A stretch of 64,000 bases of DNA from Ariolimax columbianus. Lineage: Eukaryota; Mollusca; Gastropoda; Stylommatophora; Arionidae. The DNA is taken from assembly GCA_036924085.1 (NCBI GenBank), contig JAVGWX010000019.1, forward strand, positions 10,842,196-10,906,195. The letters are read 5' to 3'. This document shows, in pieces, positions 30,250 through 42,063 of this stretch; positions within the stretch are counted from its first letter, which is position 1, and the number at the start of each line of letters is the position of its first letter. Under the pieces are notes generated by a model. It saw nothing but the letters and a program-made list of their open reading frames with translations. It did not search any database and was not told the origin of the DNA. A program made the translations under genes and the position numbers.

Positions 30250-30690
30250 CTGTACTTTATATATGTAGCGACTTGTCACAGTCAACTATACTGTGTATAT
30301 GTAGCGACTTGTCACAGTCAACTATACTGTGTATGCGTAGTAGCTTGCCTCAGTCGACTATGCTTTGTGTGTGTGTGACAACTTGTCCCAGTCAACTATA
30401 CTGTGTATGTGAATCAGCTTGTCCCGTCAACTATAGTATGCATGTATAGAAACTTGTTCTCCTAGCCAACTTAAATATATATGTGTAGCAACTTGTCCCA
30501 GCCAACTATACTATGTATGTGTAGCAGCTTTTCCACGTAAACTAGTGTGCATGTATAGAAACTTGTCCCTATCAACTGTGCTGTGTTTTTAGGACAACTT
30601 GTTCCCTTCAACTACAGTGTGCATATGTTGGAACTTGTCCCCATCAACTGTACTGTTTTGATAGCAACTTGTCCTAGTCAAGTCATCTTT
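30250..30690. repeat. Degenerate minisatellite, about 36-bp unit, ~12 copies
   Basis: 'GTAGCGACTTGTCACAGTCA' and 'ACTATACTGTGTAT' recur every 36 bp at the left, with increasing divergence to the right (AGCAACTTGTCCC..., AGAAACTTGTCCC...). Confidence 0.85.
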
Positions 30691-30854
30691 ATTAGGTTTG
30701 GATAGAAGCTTTGCAAATTGCTAGCAAAACATGGTTCGTGAATGGCAGTGGAAGTTGCAGAGGGTTGTGAACAAAGTATGTTTATTCGTGTGAACGATTA
30801 CAAATACAAGTATTTTCAGCACTAAAAAAAACCCATATATTACGAACAACAGAA

Positions 30855-30965
30855 AAGAAAGTGAAGTACATGGCACCCTGGATTGGAACTGCGGTCTTCT
30901 AGGCGACGAGAGCGTTTTGCTACATGAGAGAGCAGACTTAAGGTATTCCTTAGGGCACAAGATAA
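30855..30965 (-). mobile_element. Possible tRNA-derived SINE head
   Basis: Minus strand: 'TGTAGCAAAACGCTCTCG' could be an A box and 'GCAGTTCCAATCCAGG' a B box, separated by about 15 nt of anticodon-arm-like sequence. Single copy in this window; tail not identified. Confidence 0.4.
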
Positions 30966-31029
30966 AATAAATGCAGCATGAGTTCCCGTAAGCTTGACAA
31001 TTATTTCTTGAGTTCCTTCACGATACAAG

Positions 31030-31479
31030 CGCTGAGAATGGCTGGTCTAGAGAATAACTCATGATGATGGAGGATTCTTGTACCTGGGCTTTTAAAACAC
31101 GGCACTCATAAATCAAAGGTACGGGTGTAAAGACCAGAACTAGGAATGGCACAAACAGCTGTTGAGACAGACATCTGGAAGTTCAAGGGAAATAATACGA
31201 TTATAATTATACAGCACAAATGTTTACGGTTGGTGAGGCCCAGAACAGATGCCTTGTATAAGTAAGGTAGCTGCATTTATGGGCAAACAGGTTACGGTAG
31301 CTTTCCAGCAAACACTCCTGTCGGTGATAACAGGTTAAATGCTTCATTTTTGTTTTGAAGGTTTTAGTTTTTGGTGAAGGTATCTCTCTCCAACCCACAG
31401 CCCACCAGAACATGAGGTTTTCGTCTTAATCGGCATGCACATCTACAATGACGGTAGCCCTTGTGTAGGTCCCAATTCT
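31030..31479. other. No gene recognised
   Basis: Mixed-composition sequence, no domain, no repeat recognised. Confidence 0.45.
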
Positions 31480-32140
31480 TGTGCCAGTAGGTGCATTTCT
31501 GAGTTTAGTGGGATGGGTTCGAACAGAACTGCTTTTTTTTGCTAGTCCTATCTGAGTTTCCGGTCGGTTCTCTCTCCAGCACAGGTTGTCCAGTGGGAGG
31601 CTAACTTGTTTGTTTCAGGATCGCGAGTGTTGTGCAGCTCTAGCGAACCTTGCCACCTAGTGAAGGGTATTTTGTTTTGTCACGCGGGTACCACAGAGTC
31701 GGTGCTCTGCTCCAATGTTCGTTCGTCTTTCATTCTAACTGCATGGCCTGCCCATAGGTGCTTGGGGTTGTTGGTATAATGTAGGAGATCCATATCGTGT
31801 GACAATGCCCAGATGCCACTGTTGTGTAGACGGACCTGGCGCTGTAGCCTAAAGGATAGACCCACGAGACGACGCTCAAACGATGAATTTGTTATCTTCA
31901 ACTGGTTCTCCGTAGTTTTTGTCAGAGACCAGGTTTCATTTCCAAAGCACAGCGTTGGTAGGATCACTGAATCGGATAGGTCTGCTCGTAGGCTAGTGTG
32001 GTTCATGGTGTCTGTTGCAATCTTTATCAATTTGAAGAAGCCCGAGTCCGCTCGTCGGGGTCTAGGATAAATTGATATTTCGTGAGGTGTGAAGTGTGGA
32101 TCGGAGCAGATCCATCTCGACATACTGTTTTGTCAGCCTT
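31480..32140 (-). mobile_element. Decayed RTE-like LINE fragment
   Basis: A minus-strand frame of 147 codons (32123-31680) reads 'PRPRRADSGFFK' and 'LRADLSDSVILPTLCFGNET', then 'WSLTKTTENQLKITNSSFER', 'LVGLSFRLQRQVR' and 'HLWAGHAVRMKDERT'. This is the RT-to-C-terminus region of another RTE-like subfamily. The 3' part (31480-31680) is broken. Confidence 0.82.
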
Positions 32141-32215
32141 CGCATACATACAGTCGAAACACCGAAAGACCGATCTTACTAACTAGTTTGAGATTACAAC
32201 TGGTATGTGTGACAG

Positions 32216-32218
<3 letters not shown>

Positions 32219-32248
<30 letters not shown>
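32219..32248. repeat. (TA)n microsatellite
   Basis: Alternating TA for about 30 bp. Confidence 0.95.
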
Positions 32249-32250
<2 letters not shown>

Positions 32251-33574
32251 CATCCATGTTGTTCAACCTTAATATGGTCAACTCGTGTAAGACGGTTATT
32301 TTAGTGGTGCGAGGAGTTGTGATGCAGAGAAATAGTTTCTAAGCCTACTAGTTAGATGCGTAGCAAGCATTTGGTAGGATATTAAATTGACCAATCCCGT
32401 AGTATCGAGATTGTAAAAGAAGATTAGTAAGAGTTTGAACTACCTATTATTTGGTGACAAGTTGTCACAGGTAGTGGGTAGAGATTTTTAGTGGGCCATG
32501 TCGTAGTGGACACGGGAAGTTGGTAGGGGCTTCAGAAGTGTGGAACTTGAAAGGCGGTGCAGACTGAGCAGTGACACGAGCAACGAGCTGGTCAACGGGG
32601 TGGTGCCAGAAGTATCTCGTGATCGGTGGTATGTTGGAAAGGGAGGGTCATAAGTGGCCAATAAAGGCCGAAATACGAAGCAGTACAGGTAGAGCTGGCC
32701 AGGAGGTTTTCCACTTGGAGTTCCGTAGTCATTGCCCGTTATTATCTGATGGAGGCTAGAGTAAACTGACCACATCGACTGGGAGAGTAGTGGACGAAAT
32801 GCAATTGTGGATTTCACAGGTCTGCTACTTGGGCCTCCTGGAAAGGACCACAAACTGATCCGATTCAGTTGGAGGAAAACGGAGTTGTGAATTCCACAAG
32901 CCTGGTACTCGGGTCTGCTGGAAATGACTGAGGTATAAGAGAGACATCTAAAGAACGGTCTCAGAATAAATCAGGCTAGTCAGCCATAGCCCCCCCCCCC
33001 CGGCCCCCCCCCCCACCCGCCTGACAGAAAAGGAAGTGTATCACGGACACCAGGAACCACGTCCTAAAAGAACGAGGGGCATATTTTAAAAACAAAAACC
33101 AGGGAGCAAGCTTCTAAACCAGTCAGTCAGAAAACTTTTTCTTCACAGTGGAGAATAGTCAGACGCAAGCTGTTATGCTGTCGGATGTCAGTCAACTTGC
33201 CAGCCTGAACCGATTAAATAGTTTATTAGTTGCTATTGATAGAGATAATATAGACAAAGGGCCTATGATAAGACTGGGTTATTAGTTACTGACAACTTCT
33301 GTTTAAATGTTTAGAGAATCTAGTCATTGCTAGAGTAATAGATAAATTATGTTTATGACTAGATTATGTAATAAATCATGAAGTATGTTTTTATGACGAA
33401 TGAATCAGTTTTCAGCGTTTCATTTGTTTACACGTGAAAGAAGAACTAATTCAGGTAAGGAAGTTAGTCAATTTACGGCACTGTAAACTAATTTGGTAGA
33501 ATCCGCTACATTCTTCGTCCTCTTGTTTTTCTTTTTGTTTTTCTTCTTCCTCTTATTTTTCTTTGTTCGTCTTG
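32249..33574. other. No gene recognised; C-rich tract
   Basis: Two runs of C separated by GG at 32989-33015, then CCC-rich sequence. No coding similarity on either strand. Confidence 0.5.
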
Positions 33575-33613
33575 AAAAGTATGTTTTGTTACGTTATGTC
33601 GTAGTTTACAGCC
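33575..33613 (-). mobile_element. SINE2 3' end, left of an inserted LINE
   Basis: 'GTTATGTCGTAGTTTACAGC' is the reverse complement of the SINE2 3' segment. The element is split by the LINE at 33614-34215 and continues at 34216. Confidence 0.8.
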
Positions 33614-34215
33614 TGGACATGCAAGGAGGTTAAACCACTTCCACACAGGTTGCCTGAGGCGAATATTCCACATCCGATGGCAAGATCGTGTCACTGACAT
33701 CGAGGTTCTCTCGAGGGCTAACATGCCCAGCATCCATGCACTGCTAGAAAAAGCACGACTAGGATGGGCCGGACACCTCGTCCGTATGTCAGACGAGCGG
33801 CTCCCAAAGAAGCTTCTCTACGGCGAGCTGAGAGAGGGATGGCGCGAGAGAGGGCGCCCAAAGAAACGTTTTAAAGACGGTCCGAAGGACTCACTAAAAA
33901 GTTGCCAGATAGACATCGACAACTGGGAATATCTTGCGAAAAACAGATCTGACTGGAGAAGCGCAGTCAAACCGGGTGTAGCTGCTGGTGAAGATGGCCG
34001 TGTTGTGAAAGCCCAGAACATACGCGAGACGCGGAAATCCCGAGCAGCAGGAACACCATCCCCTTCTACAAATCTCGTGTGCCCGATATGTAGCAGATGT
34101 TTTCGTGCTCGCATTGGCCTGTTCAGCCACATGCGCACCAACACCCAACAGGGAAATCTGTGACAAGGATGATGTCGGCGGTCCTCATCGACAACGATGG
34201 ACAGCTGTTTATTAT
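33614..34215 (+). mobile_element. RTE-like LINE subfamily C, 5'-truncated, inserted in SINE2
   Basis: From 33630 the plus strand reads 'NHFHTGCLRRIFHIRWQDRV', 'TDIEVLSRANMPSIHALLEK', 'RLGWAGHLVRMSDERLPKKL', 'LYGELREGWRERGRPKKRFK', and ends with the knuckle 'CPICSRCFRARIGLFSHM' (34081-34134). The frame is open through 34163. The 12-bp repeat TAGTTTACAGCC flanks it (33602-33613 and 34216-34227). A young, 5'-truncated insertion. Confidence 0.92.
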
Positions 34216-34440
34216 TAGTTTACAGCCAGGCTGCGATATTTCTGCCTTTTGGCCTTTTACATCCGGTTTAATTTTGGCACATTTACCGGTTTTGGTTGAC
34301 TTGACCTCTTCGATTCCTTTCTCTCAGTCAGTCTGCACCGATGTAGCCTGTTTCCAGAACCACAATTTGAAGGCGGAATATGATCTTGGGCATTTCTGAT
34401 TCACTGACCGTGATGCAATCTCTCAGGTATCAATGCTGCC
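34216..34440 (-). mobile_element. SINE2, right part of the interrupted copy
   Basis: Minus strand contains 'AATATCGCAGCCTGGCTG', the core 'TTAAACCGGATGTAAAAGGC', 'GGAATCGAAGAGG' and the middle 'ATCATATTCCGCCTTCAAA'. Direct continuation of 33575-33613. Confidence 0.8.
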
Positions 34441-34689
34441 TCCTCGTTCAAGGCATCGTCGGCCTGCTGTGCTTTTGACCTTTATGAACTTTCTATCTGC
34501 TTCTGCCTGGCTGGTTTATGTTTGCTGTCAGTTCTGGGAAGCGCGGTTTTCCCCAAACGTGAAGGAGAAGTGTAATGCAGTGCGGATGAATTTTAAATGC
34601 TAAATATATGTGCTCCACAGGGACCGATAAGTTTTTGATTTATTGATCGACTGTCATCTCCAGTAACAATAACAGAAACATCAGAAATT

Positions 34690-36476
34690 GCAAAAAGTTT
34701 AAAGTAGTCAAATAGCAGACACTGCTGTCGAGGATAAAGTGTAAGTACATAGATAGCACAGGTAAAATAATAAGTGAGAATAGGGAGGCAGCTGATCTAC
34801 TCAATCAGTATTTTAGCACAGTCTACACAAAAGAGGACTGCTCCAAGATCCCAGAGCCTACATACATTTTCTAAAGAGATATGGATACAGCGGGATTAAG
34901 ATCAATCTGTATGTTTTTTTTTTTTAATTGAAGAGATTGAATGTGGCTAAATTTTCAGGTCAATATGGTATTCATCCAAAATTGCTGTTTGAAATTTGAG
35001 ACCAACTAGCAAAGCCAGTGGCTATATTATGTTATCAATCACTTGCTATAAAGAGATTGTTTCAAGAGATTGGAAAGTTGCAGAAGCGATACCCTTATTC
35101 AAAATGGACCAAAATTCAGATCCAGCAAATTATAGACCAGTGAGTTTAACGAGCATAGTCTATAAATTGTTACAGTCAATAATCAAAGAAAACATTATAA
35201 TGCATTTAGACAAGTTAAATTTAATCAGAAATAGTCAGCATGGGTTACTAGAGGGAGATCATGCTTAACAAATCTATTAGAATTCATGGAGGACGTTACT
35301 AAAATGATAGATAAAGGGGAGCCAGTGGACGTTATTTATCTAGACTTTGCAAAGGCCTTTGATAGAGTACCTCATTAAAGATAATTCGAAAGTTAAAATA
35401 ACATGGAATTGGTGAAGAGGTTACCAAATGGATTGAAAATTGGTTAACGGGAAGGAGGCAGAGAGTAGGCATAAATAAGGAGTACTCTAAGTGGTGTGAA
35501 GTAAAAAGTGGAGTGCCACAGAGCTCGGTTTTGAGACCAATTTTGTTCTTGATATATATACATAATTTGGACATAGATATGGGTTCCATGATCGAAAAAT
35601 TCACTGATGACACAAAACTATGCAGTAGTGTCTCATTTAAAGCAAAAGTAGATATATTGAGGTCGGATTTAGATAAAATTTGAGAATGGTCTGTAAGCTG
35701 GTAAATGGAATTTCATGTAGATAAATGTACAGTCATCCACATGGGTAGATCCAAAATTGAACATAATTACAGAATGGGCGAGAACAATATTAGAAAGATA
35801 GAAAAGGAAAATGACCTAGGGGTTATAATATATCATACAGGTAAAGTGAGTGAGCAAGTCCAGGTAGCAGTGAAAGAGACAAATGCAATCTTAGGTGTGA
35901 TACAAAGAAATATTAAACATAGAGCAAGGAAGTGATAGTACAACTGTATAAAGCATTAGTTAGACATCGATTGGAGTATTGTGTACAGGTGTGGAGTCCT
36001 TATCGTAGAGAGGATATACACATGCTGAAAAAGATTTAAAAAATAGCGACAAAGCTGATAGTGGGATTCCAGAATTCCAGTTATGAGGAAAGGCTCAGAA
36101 GAACCGGCCTACAGTGTCTAGAAAAGAGAAGAGTTCGAGGTGACTTAATACTGGTTTATAAGATAATGAAAGTAAGGAATAAATTAGACTCTAATAAGTT
36201 TTTTTTTCTTCAAAATACAGCATCCTACAAGAACAAGAGGGCATAGCTACAAATTAACTAAAGAAAGGTCCAGATTAGATATTAGGAAATATCTTTTTAG
36301 TCAGCGAGTGGTGAATGCGTGTAATGCATTGCCACAGGAAGTTGTGGAGGCAGGGACAATTAATGCATTTAAGAATATATTGTGCATAGCTTTAAGAGCA
36401 AGGTAATGTAAATGAAACTGGTTGTATATAGATTCTGCAGAGTCTTCTAAATCAGTATAAAGACGTTAAGTTACAT
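34690..36476 (+). mobile_element. CR1/L2-like LINE, longest copy (RT to 3' end)
   Basis: About 1.8 kb in broken plus-strand frames: 'ENREAADLLNQYFSTVYT' (near 34790), 'WKVAEAIPLFKMDQNSDPAN' and 'YRPVSLTSIVYKLLQSII' (35070-35170), '[15 protein letters not shown]' (35330-35378), catalytic box 'FTDDTKLCSS' where FADD is usual (about 35600), 'MEFHVDKCTVIHMG', and the C-terminal 'GFQNSSYEERLRRTGLQCLE'. The 3'UTR then carries the CTGCAGAG palindrome and 'AGACGTTAAGTT'. Several stops; inactive. Confidence 0.9.
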
Positions 36477-36589
36477 TGTTCTTGGCTTTCTATGAAGTGG
36501 AGTTTGTCTACCTGTCAGTCAAATACGTATTTGCAGCTGAATAGACTGGAGCGCCTGGAGACCTCGGTGCCCAATATTCGGCAGTGAAT

Positions 36590-36873
36590 ATGCTGACAGC
36601 AGCGAGAGACTTCCAGCTCTAGGATCAGTGACCCAAAACTTACTAAGACACTATCTCGTCTTCAAGTGGCGGTCCTATAAACAGACTGCAATCAAGATCA
36701 GAAATTAGGGATCGAAGAAGAGTGAAAATAAACCCGTTATCCAAAAATGCCGTGGTGTAATCACATGTGCCGAGTCGAAAGGCGCAGACATCGCAGCCTC
36801 GCTGTTAAATATGACACAAAGCCGCACACCTCTATGTCATGACGAAGAAGAAGAAGAAGAAGAAGAAGAAGAA
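36590..36873 (+). mobile_element. SINE2 copy with (GAA)n tail
   Basis: 'GGATCAGTGACCCAAAAC' head segment, 'AGGGATCGAAGAAGAG', core 'CCGAGTCGAAAGGCGCAG' and 'ACATCGCAGCCTCGCTGTTA', then ATGACGAAGAAG... from 36839 to 36873. The middle is diverged from the 24-kb copy. Confidence 0.78.
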
Positions 36874-37585
36874 GGAAAACAAGGAGAAGAATATCCAAAT
36901 TGGTCTCTTTCTCGTGAAAAATAACTCGGACGTCTAGAACTCTTCCGTTTGGTGGGATGTTAGCGAGAAATAATGTAGCCTCTTTCACAAAAATTAACAA
37001 CATAAATACGTTAAGACGAGCTAACATAGAAACACATATAAACATCCTAGCAATTGTGCAGACTTTAATTTAACATCCATGCGATATTTGATAAGAACGG
37101 GTAAAATTGTATGTCAGGGCAGGGTACACCTCCCACCGAGTGTAACTCTTTCCTTCTTATCTCCCATTCTGCTCTCCTTGACGTAGGAGTGTGTGCTTGG
37201 TAAAAGTGGCCTGGTCAGAATGATACCAGAACCAGACCGGAGAAAACGGCGATCTGGAGCAAAGGTTCCTGATCTAGGGAGCGTGCAATCTTGAGGGTCC
37301 GTGAAGAGTATTCTGGGGATTTATGAAAAGCCTTGCAGCGTCTGTTTAGGAGCCATGTGGGTTTCAAGTAAAACGTGTGGGTCTGTGAAGTGTTCTGTGG
37401 GGATGCATGGACATGTTGAGTCTGAAAGGAGTCTGGTAGGTAGGTATCCGTGAGGTGTCATGCGGAAAAAAGGGGTGTGGGAGTGGTGGTGGCTCTGCAA
37501 CCTAGTGAAGGTGGGTCTACGATGAGTCTTATTGAGGCCTGTAAATAATGTTTTGGGGATCTTAAAAGTGTTAAGGTCTGTTAAG
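36874..37585. other. No gene recognised
   Basis: The right half is rich in GTG/GGT and is loosely similar to degenerate units of the next array ('GGTCCGTGAAG', 'GGGTCTGTGAAG'), possibly its eroded edge. Confidence 0.45.
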
Positions 37586-37893
37586 ATTTGTGTTGGGAGT
37601 CCGTGAGGTCACGTTTGGGTCCATGTCTACTTCTGTGGGAGTCTGTGAAGTCATGTTGTGGTCCATGTCTACTCATATGGGAGTCCGTGAGGTCATGTTG
37701 TGGTCCATGTCTACTCCTGTGGGAGTCCAGGAGGTCATATTGTGGTCCTTGTATACTCCTGTGGGAGTCCGTGAGGTCATGTTGTGGTCCATGTCTACTC
37801 CTGTGGGAGTCCGTGAGATGCCGTGGTCCATGTCTACTCCTGTGGGAGTCCATGAGGTCATATTGTGGTCCATGTGTACTCCTGTATCGCTAG
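37586..37893. repeat. Minisatellite, 42-bp unit, ~7 copies
   Basis: Unit 'GTGGGAGTCCGTGAGGTCAT' plus 'GTTGTGGTCCATGTCTACTC' plus CT. Being 14 codons long and stop-free it opens frames on both strands ('LLWESVRSCCGPCL', 'DMDHNMTSRTPTGV'), which are not genes. Related units may continue, eroded, to about 38015. Confidence 0.92.
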
Positions 37894-38262
37894 GTTAAAT
37901 CGGGAAGAGCCCTGGGAAGAGTGTTGTGTGAGTTCGTGAATTGTCTTGTATGGGTCCATGAGCACACCTGTGTGTGTCCTTGAAGATCGCTGTAAGAATA
38001 CGGGAAGAGTTCTGAGGGCCTGCTTGTCAGCGAACCAACAATAACTGTTTAAAATGAATGAATATGCAGTTAAATAATTCAGATAGTTAATCGCAAGAAC
38101 CACAATAATTCGAGTGCAAATAATGTCATTCGAAAAACACAGAGATCCCGTGTGCGCTCTTTGCACGTAAACGAAACCTTGGCATTGGAAAATCGATACA
38201 AGTAGACAGCCGCTGTCAGGGCAAATTTCTTTAAAAATAATAATGCAATTCCTATCCAATAC

Positions 38263-39167
38263 ATGAGTGTACGCTCTCTCCAACTCTTTTCAATATATTC
38301 CTTGAAAGAATTATGAGTGAGGCACTTGGAGGTCACGTTGGTACTGTCAAGATAGGGGGCCGAACGATTACCAACCTTCGTTTTGCAGATGATATCGACG
38401 GGTTGGCGGGTTCGGAAGCAGAACTCCAGGAATGGGTCAGAAGGCTCGATGAAACAGATCTTGACTATACTATGGAGATAAACGCTGGAAAGACAAGATT
38501 AATGACCAACAATGCCGAGGGCTTCAACAACAAGATAAAAGCTAATGGTCAGGAACTCGAACTGGTTGACCGTTTTAAATATCTAGGTTCGATTGTCAGT
38601 GATGAAGGATCAAAATGTGAGGTGTTGGCCAGAATAGCACAGACAACAGCGGCGCTTGCACGGCTTAACAAAATCTGGCAAGATAAACTGTTAGCACTAT
38701 GCACGAAAATCAGATTAATGCGTATACTGGTCCTGTCAATATTCTTTTATGCTTGTGAAACATGGACAGTTACAGTTGACCTTCAATGAAGGATACAGGC
38801 CTTTTAAACGAAACGTACAAAGATCGAGTTACAAATGAGGAAATACGAGATAAAATTACAACACCAATAGGGCCTTTTGAAGACCTCTTGGCAACTGTCA
38901 AAAGAAGGAAACTCGCTTGGTATGGTCACATATTGAGATTAAATGGTCTTGCAAATACGATCCTCCACGGAAAGGTGCAAGGCAGACAACGAAGAGACCG
39001 TCCTAAAAAGAAGTAGGAGGACAACATAAAAGAATGGATCAATCTCCGATCAGAAGAGGTACAGACAGCGGCCGCTGACAGAGAACGGTGACATAGTATT
39101 GTGAGGATGTCTTCATGTGTGCCCCATCGACCTCACCGGTTACGGGATGACCTGACCTGACCTGGCC
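38263..39167 (+). mobile_element. RTE-like LINE subfamily A, longest copy
   Basis: Begins inside the RT 'LSPTLFNIFLERIM' block. Continues 'GRTITNLRFADDIDGLAGSE' (catalytic FADD near 38380), 'LQEWVRRLDETDLDYTMEIN' and 'YLGSIVSDEGSKCEVLARIA', to 38789. A deletion removes the 'MRCFRRLLN' region. The C-terminus follows: 'NEEIRDKITTPIGPFEDLLA', 'LAWYGHILRLNGLANTILHG'. It ends GGATGACCTGACCTGACCTGG. A 7-bp repeat CCAATAC (38256-38262 and about 39167-39173) may be the TSD. Confidence 0.88.
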
Positions 39168-39173
39168 CAATAC

Positions 39174-39602
39174 GCGACCTAAATTCCCCCCGAGACTAGT
39201 AAATCTCAGGAAGTAAATATTGGAAAATAAAGAACGTACAACGGATAGCCTTCCGCTACTTGGCAGCAGGCATGCACTGCCTGTTTGCATTCCAGGATGC
39301 CAAGTAGTCATGTGTTTAAAAACCCTTCTAATAATGGCAAATACTTGGTAACGTACCAAAAATAGACATTCATCTTATTGAAGAAAACTACTATTTTTCT
39401 AAATGTGTTTCCTTATCGACTATGCTATACTTTTCAAACCTCTGTTTCAATTATACGTTCGTGCTCACTAATGTTTCCAGAACGACGAAATAGTTCTTGA
39501 TGCCTGCTGCTTATCTGTGAGATATTAAGATCTGAGATGGTCATTTTATCTGTATATTAACCGTGGTAATGGGAAACTGAGACGATACTCCGGTCAGAAC
39601 AC
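39174..39602. other. No gene recognised
   Basis: Short unique stretch between the RTE copy and the I-group LINE. The right end (39585-39602) carries 'CGGTCAGAACACACTGGTCA', related to the 37-bp array at 42064. Confidence 0.5.
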
Positions 39603-39614
39603 ACTGGTCAGAAC

Positions 39615-42063
39615 TTCTTCTTCGTCCGCAGTCAGACAGTAGCCATTATTTTTTCGAAAAAAGCGGCGGTCATCCTGAGGTTGTCGCCGCTGCCATAGAG
39701 CTTGTCTTGCAGTTCCACTGGTGATGGCCACATCTGCTCTCTCTGATCCTCGTATGTCGGGCAGTTCTGCAGCAGATGTTCAGCGGTCATTTTACCGGTA
39801 CAGCACGGGCATTCGTCGGTACCACCTATCTTCAATTTGTTGAATAGGTGGTACCTCAGTCTATTGTGGCCAGTGCGAAGTCTGAAGACAACGACCTGCT
39901 CTCTTCGGTTCAACTGGTAATAGGCATCGTTTTTGGTGTAACCAGTATGTTCGGTTTCCCATTTGGTCATGTATCTGGCTTTGATAAGCCGTTATGACTC
40001 TTCGTACGTCATACTAGTATCTGTTTGTGGTAGTCTTGCACCTTCTTTTGCCAGTCTGTCTGCCTCCTCGTTGCCTTGGATGTTGCAGTGTGATGGGACC
40101 CACTGTAGCACTACCCTTTTTGGTGCGGACTGCTGGCACAGTTTGCAGAGTGCTGCTAATAATTCATTAAGCTCAGTGTTTTTCTGGTTTTTTAGCGCTG
40201 TGACTACGGCGAGAGCATCTGTAAGCAGGACTATATGGCTCTCATTTTCTTTGTGTGACACCATTTCTTCCACTGCCGCCCTCAGTGCCTCTGCCTCCGC
40301 TCTGAAATTGCTTGTGTACTGACCAGTAGCGAATGACACTGTTATTTGTCTGCCATTTTGTAGGTTCAGGAATGCTCCTGCCCCTCCGTTCTGTGTAGTG
40401 TTTGTTACAGAACCGTCGGTGTATGCATGGGTCCATGCTTGGGTAGCTTTTCGATATAAAACTTAGGGTAGTATCTCTCCTTTCTTTTTCAGTCTGGCAG
40501 TTTTTGTTTCCAATACCTGGTATATTTTCTACCACCTCTGGAAATATATCCTGCCTCCAGGTAGGTTTTCGTACAGTAGTGATGGGTTTTGGTGTTGTTA
40601 GTGCGTTTTTGGGATCTTCGTGCATCTTTGCTTTGGCTATTTCTGCAAAGTTTCTCCGCTTTAGTTTCCCATTTCCCAAATTGTTTAGTCTCTGGTGCAT
40701 TGGATGGTCAGTCAGTCTTCGGAGTTTCTCTGACTGCAGCTGGGCTCTGCAGTCTCTTCTATCAGTCATGGATTGCAGTTTTGTAATCTTTTCAAGTTCT
40801 ACAATTGGCGTTGACTTCATGCCTCCTGTTATAACTCTCATGGCTTGGTTTTGAAGTTTGCTAACTTTATCGAAGTTCGCCTTTGCTGCTGTTGCCCATG
40901 CCGCAATGCCATACTCGAGAACTGGTCTCACTCTTCCAGTGTACAGTTTCTTTAGTATGCCTTCGTCTGCTGCCCAGCTTGTGCCAGTAAGTTTCCTCAT
41001 GATTGCCATTCTTTCTCTGGCTCTCATTCGGTTTCTCTCGATCTGACTTTTCCATGTCATGCGCCGATCAAATGTGACTCCCAGATAGGTTGGGTTGTCG
41101 TTTGGCTGAAGGAATTTGCCATTTAAACTTAATTTTCGTATTTTGGGGTTTGATTGAAAGCGAGAATATTGTGCATGTGGTTTTCTCCTCGTTTATTTTG
41201 ACCAGCTATGAGTTCGCCCACTCTTCCAGCGATGTTAGGGCCTGCTGCATCCGATTTCTTGCTATGGTGAGATTCTTTTCAGAGGTCCACATAGCCAGAT
41301 CGTCTGCAAACATTGAGCTATGGACTCTCCTTGGTATATTCTCTGTAATGTCGTTTATATATACCAGGAAGAGTGTGGGTGACAGTACTCCCCCTTGGGG
41401 TACTCCCTGCTCGAGTGTCACCTTTTTGCTCATCTGCCCTTGTACTTGGACTCTAGCCGTTCTTTGTTTGAGGTAGTGGTTGATCCACTTGTACATTTTC
41501 CCACAAACATCACTTCTTCTTAGCTTGACTCTAAGTCCGTCTTTCCAGACTTTGTCAAATGCCTTTTCCAGATCCACCCAAACAGCTACTGTGTGTTTCT
41601 GTGCCTGGTAGGCATCTTCTATTTCCTGAGCTATGAGGATGACCTGGTCCTCAGTGGATCTGTGCTGTCTAAAGCCGGCTTGCTGTGGAATTAGTATCCG
41701 TTTTTCTTCCAGATGCCACATCAGTCTGGTGTTTATCATACGTTCCATCAGCTTGCCGACACAGCTCAGTAGGCTGATGGGCCTGTATCCATTTGGATCT
41801 GTTTTGTCCTTTCCTGTTTTTGGCACTGGCACCAGTACAGCGTCTTTCCATGCCTGGGGTACAATTCCCCTTTTCCAGCTTTGGTTCAGGACCGATAGCA
41901 GTTTCCTCTTCGCTGTTTGGCCCAGCCCCATCATCATTTCGTTTGTTATCCCGTCTTTTCCGGGAGATTTCCTTTTCTTTAATGTTCTCATAGCCTCTTC
42001 CATTTCGCTCATTGTTAATTTGGCCATCATTTGCTCTTCAGGTGCCGTATTGATGTTGTCGTG
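39615..42063 (-). mobile_element. I-group LINE copy 4, 5'-truncated, with frameshifts
   Basis: Minus-strand 2.45-kb copy starting before the RT domain. Blocks in order: RT from 'MAKLTMSEMEEAMRTLKKRK' (42030 down), 'FADDLAMW' and 'TSLEEWANS'; then 'MTWKSQIERNRMRARERM' (41060 down); then RNase H. A 5-nt deletion relative to the 17-kb copy near 40433 shifts frame just before 'YTDGS', and a TAA-type stop breaks 'TYEES' near 39992. It keeps the catalytic Asp of RNase H (GAC). The 12-bp TSD ACTGGTCAGAAC lies at 39603-39614 and 42064-42075. Confidence 0.94.

Noticed and set aside
32488..32853. Minus-strand open frame of 121 codons, Ser/Pro/Leu-rich
   Set aside because: No family recognised, no supporting splice sites or neighbours; could not be supported as a gene.
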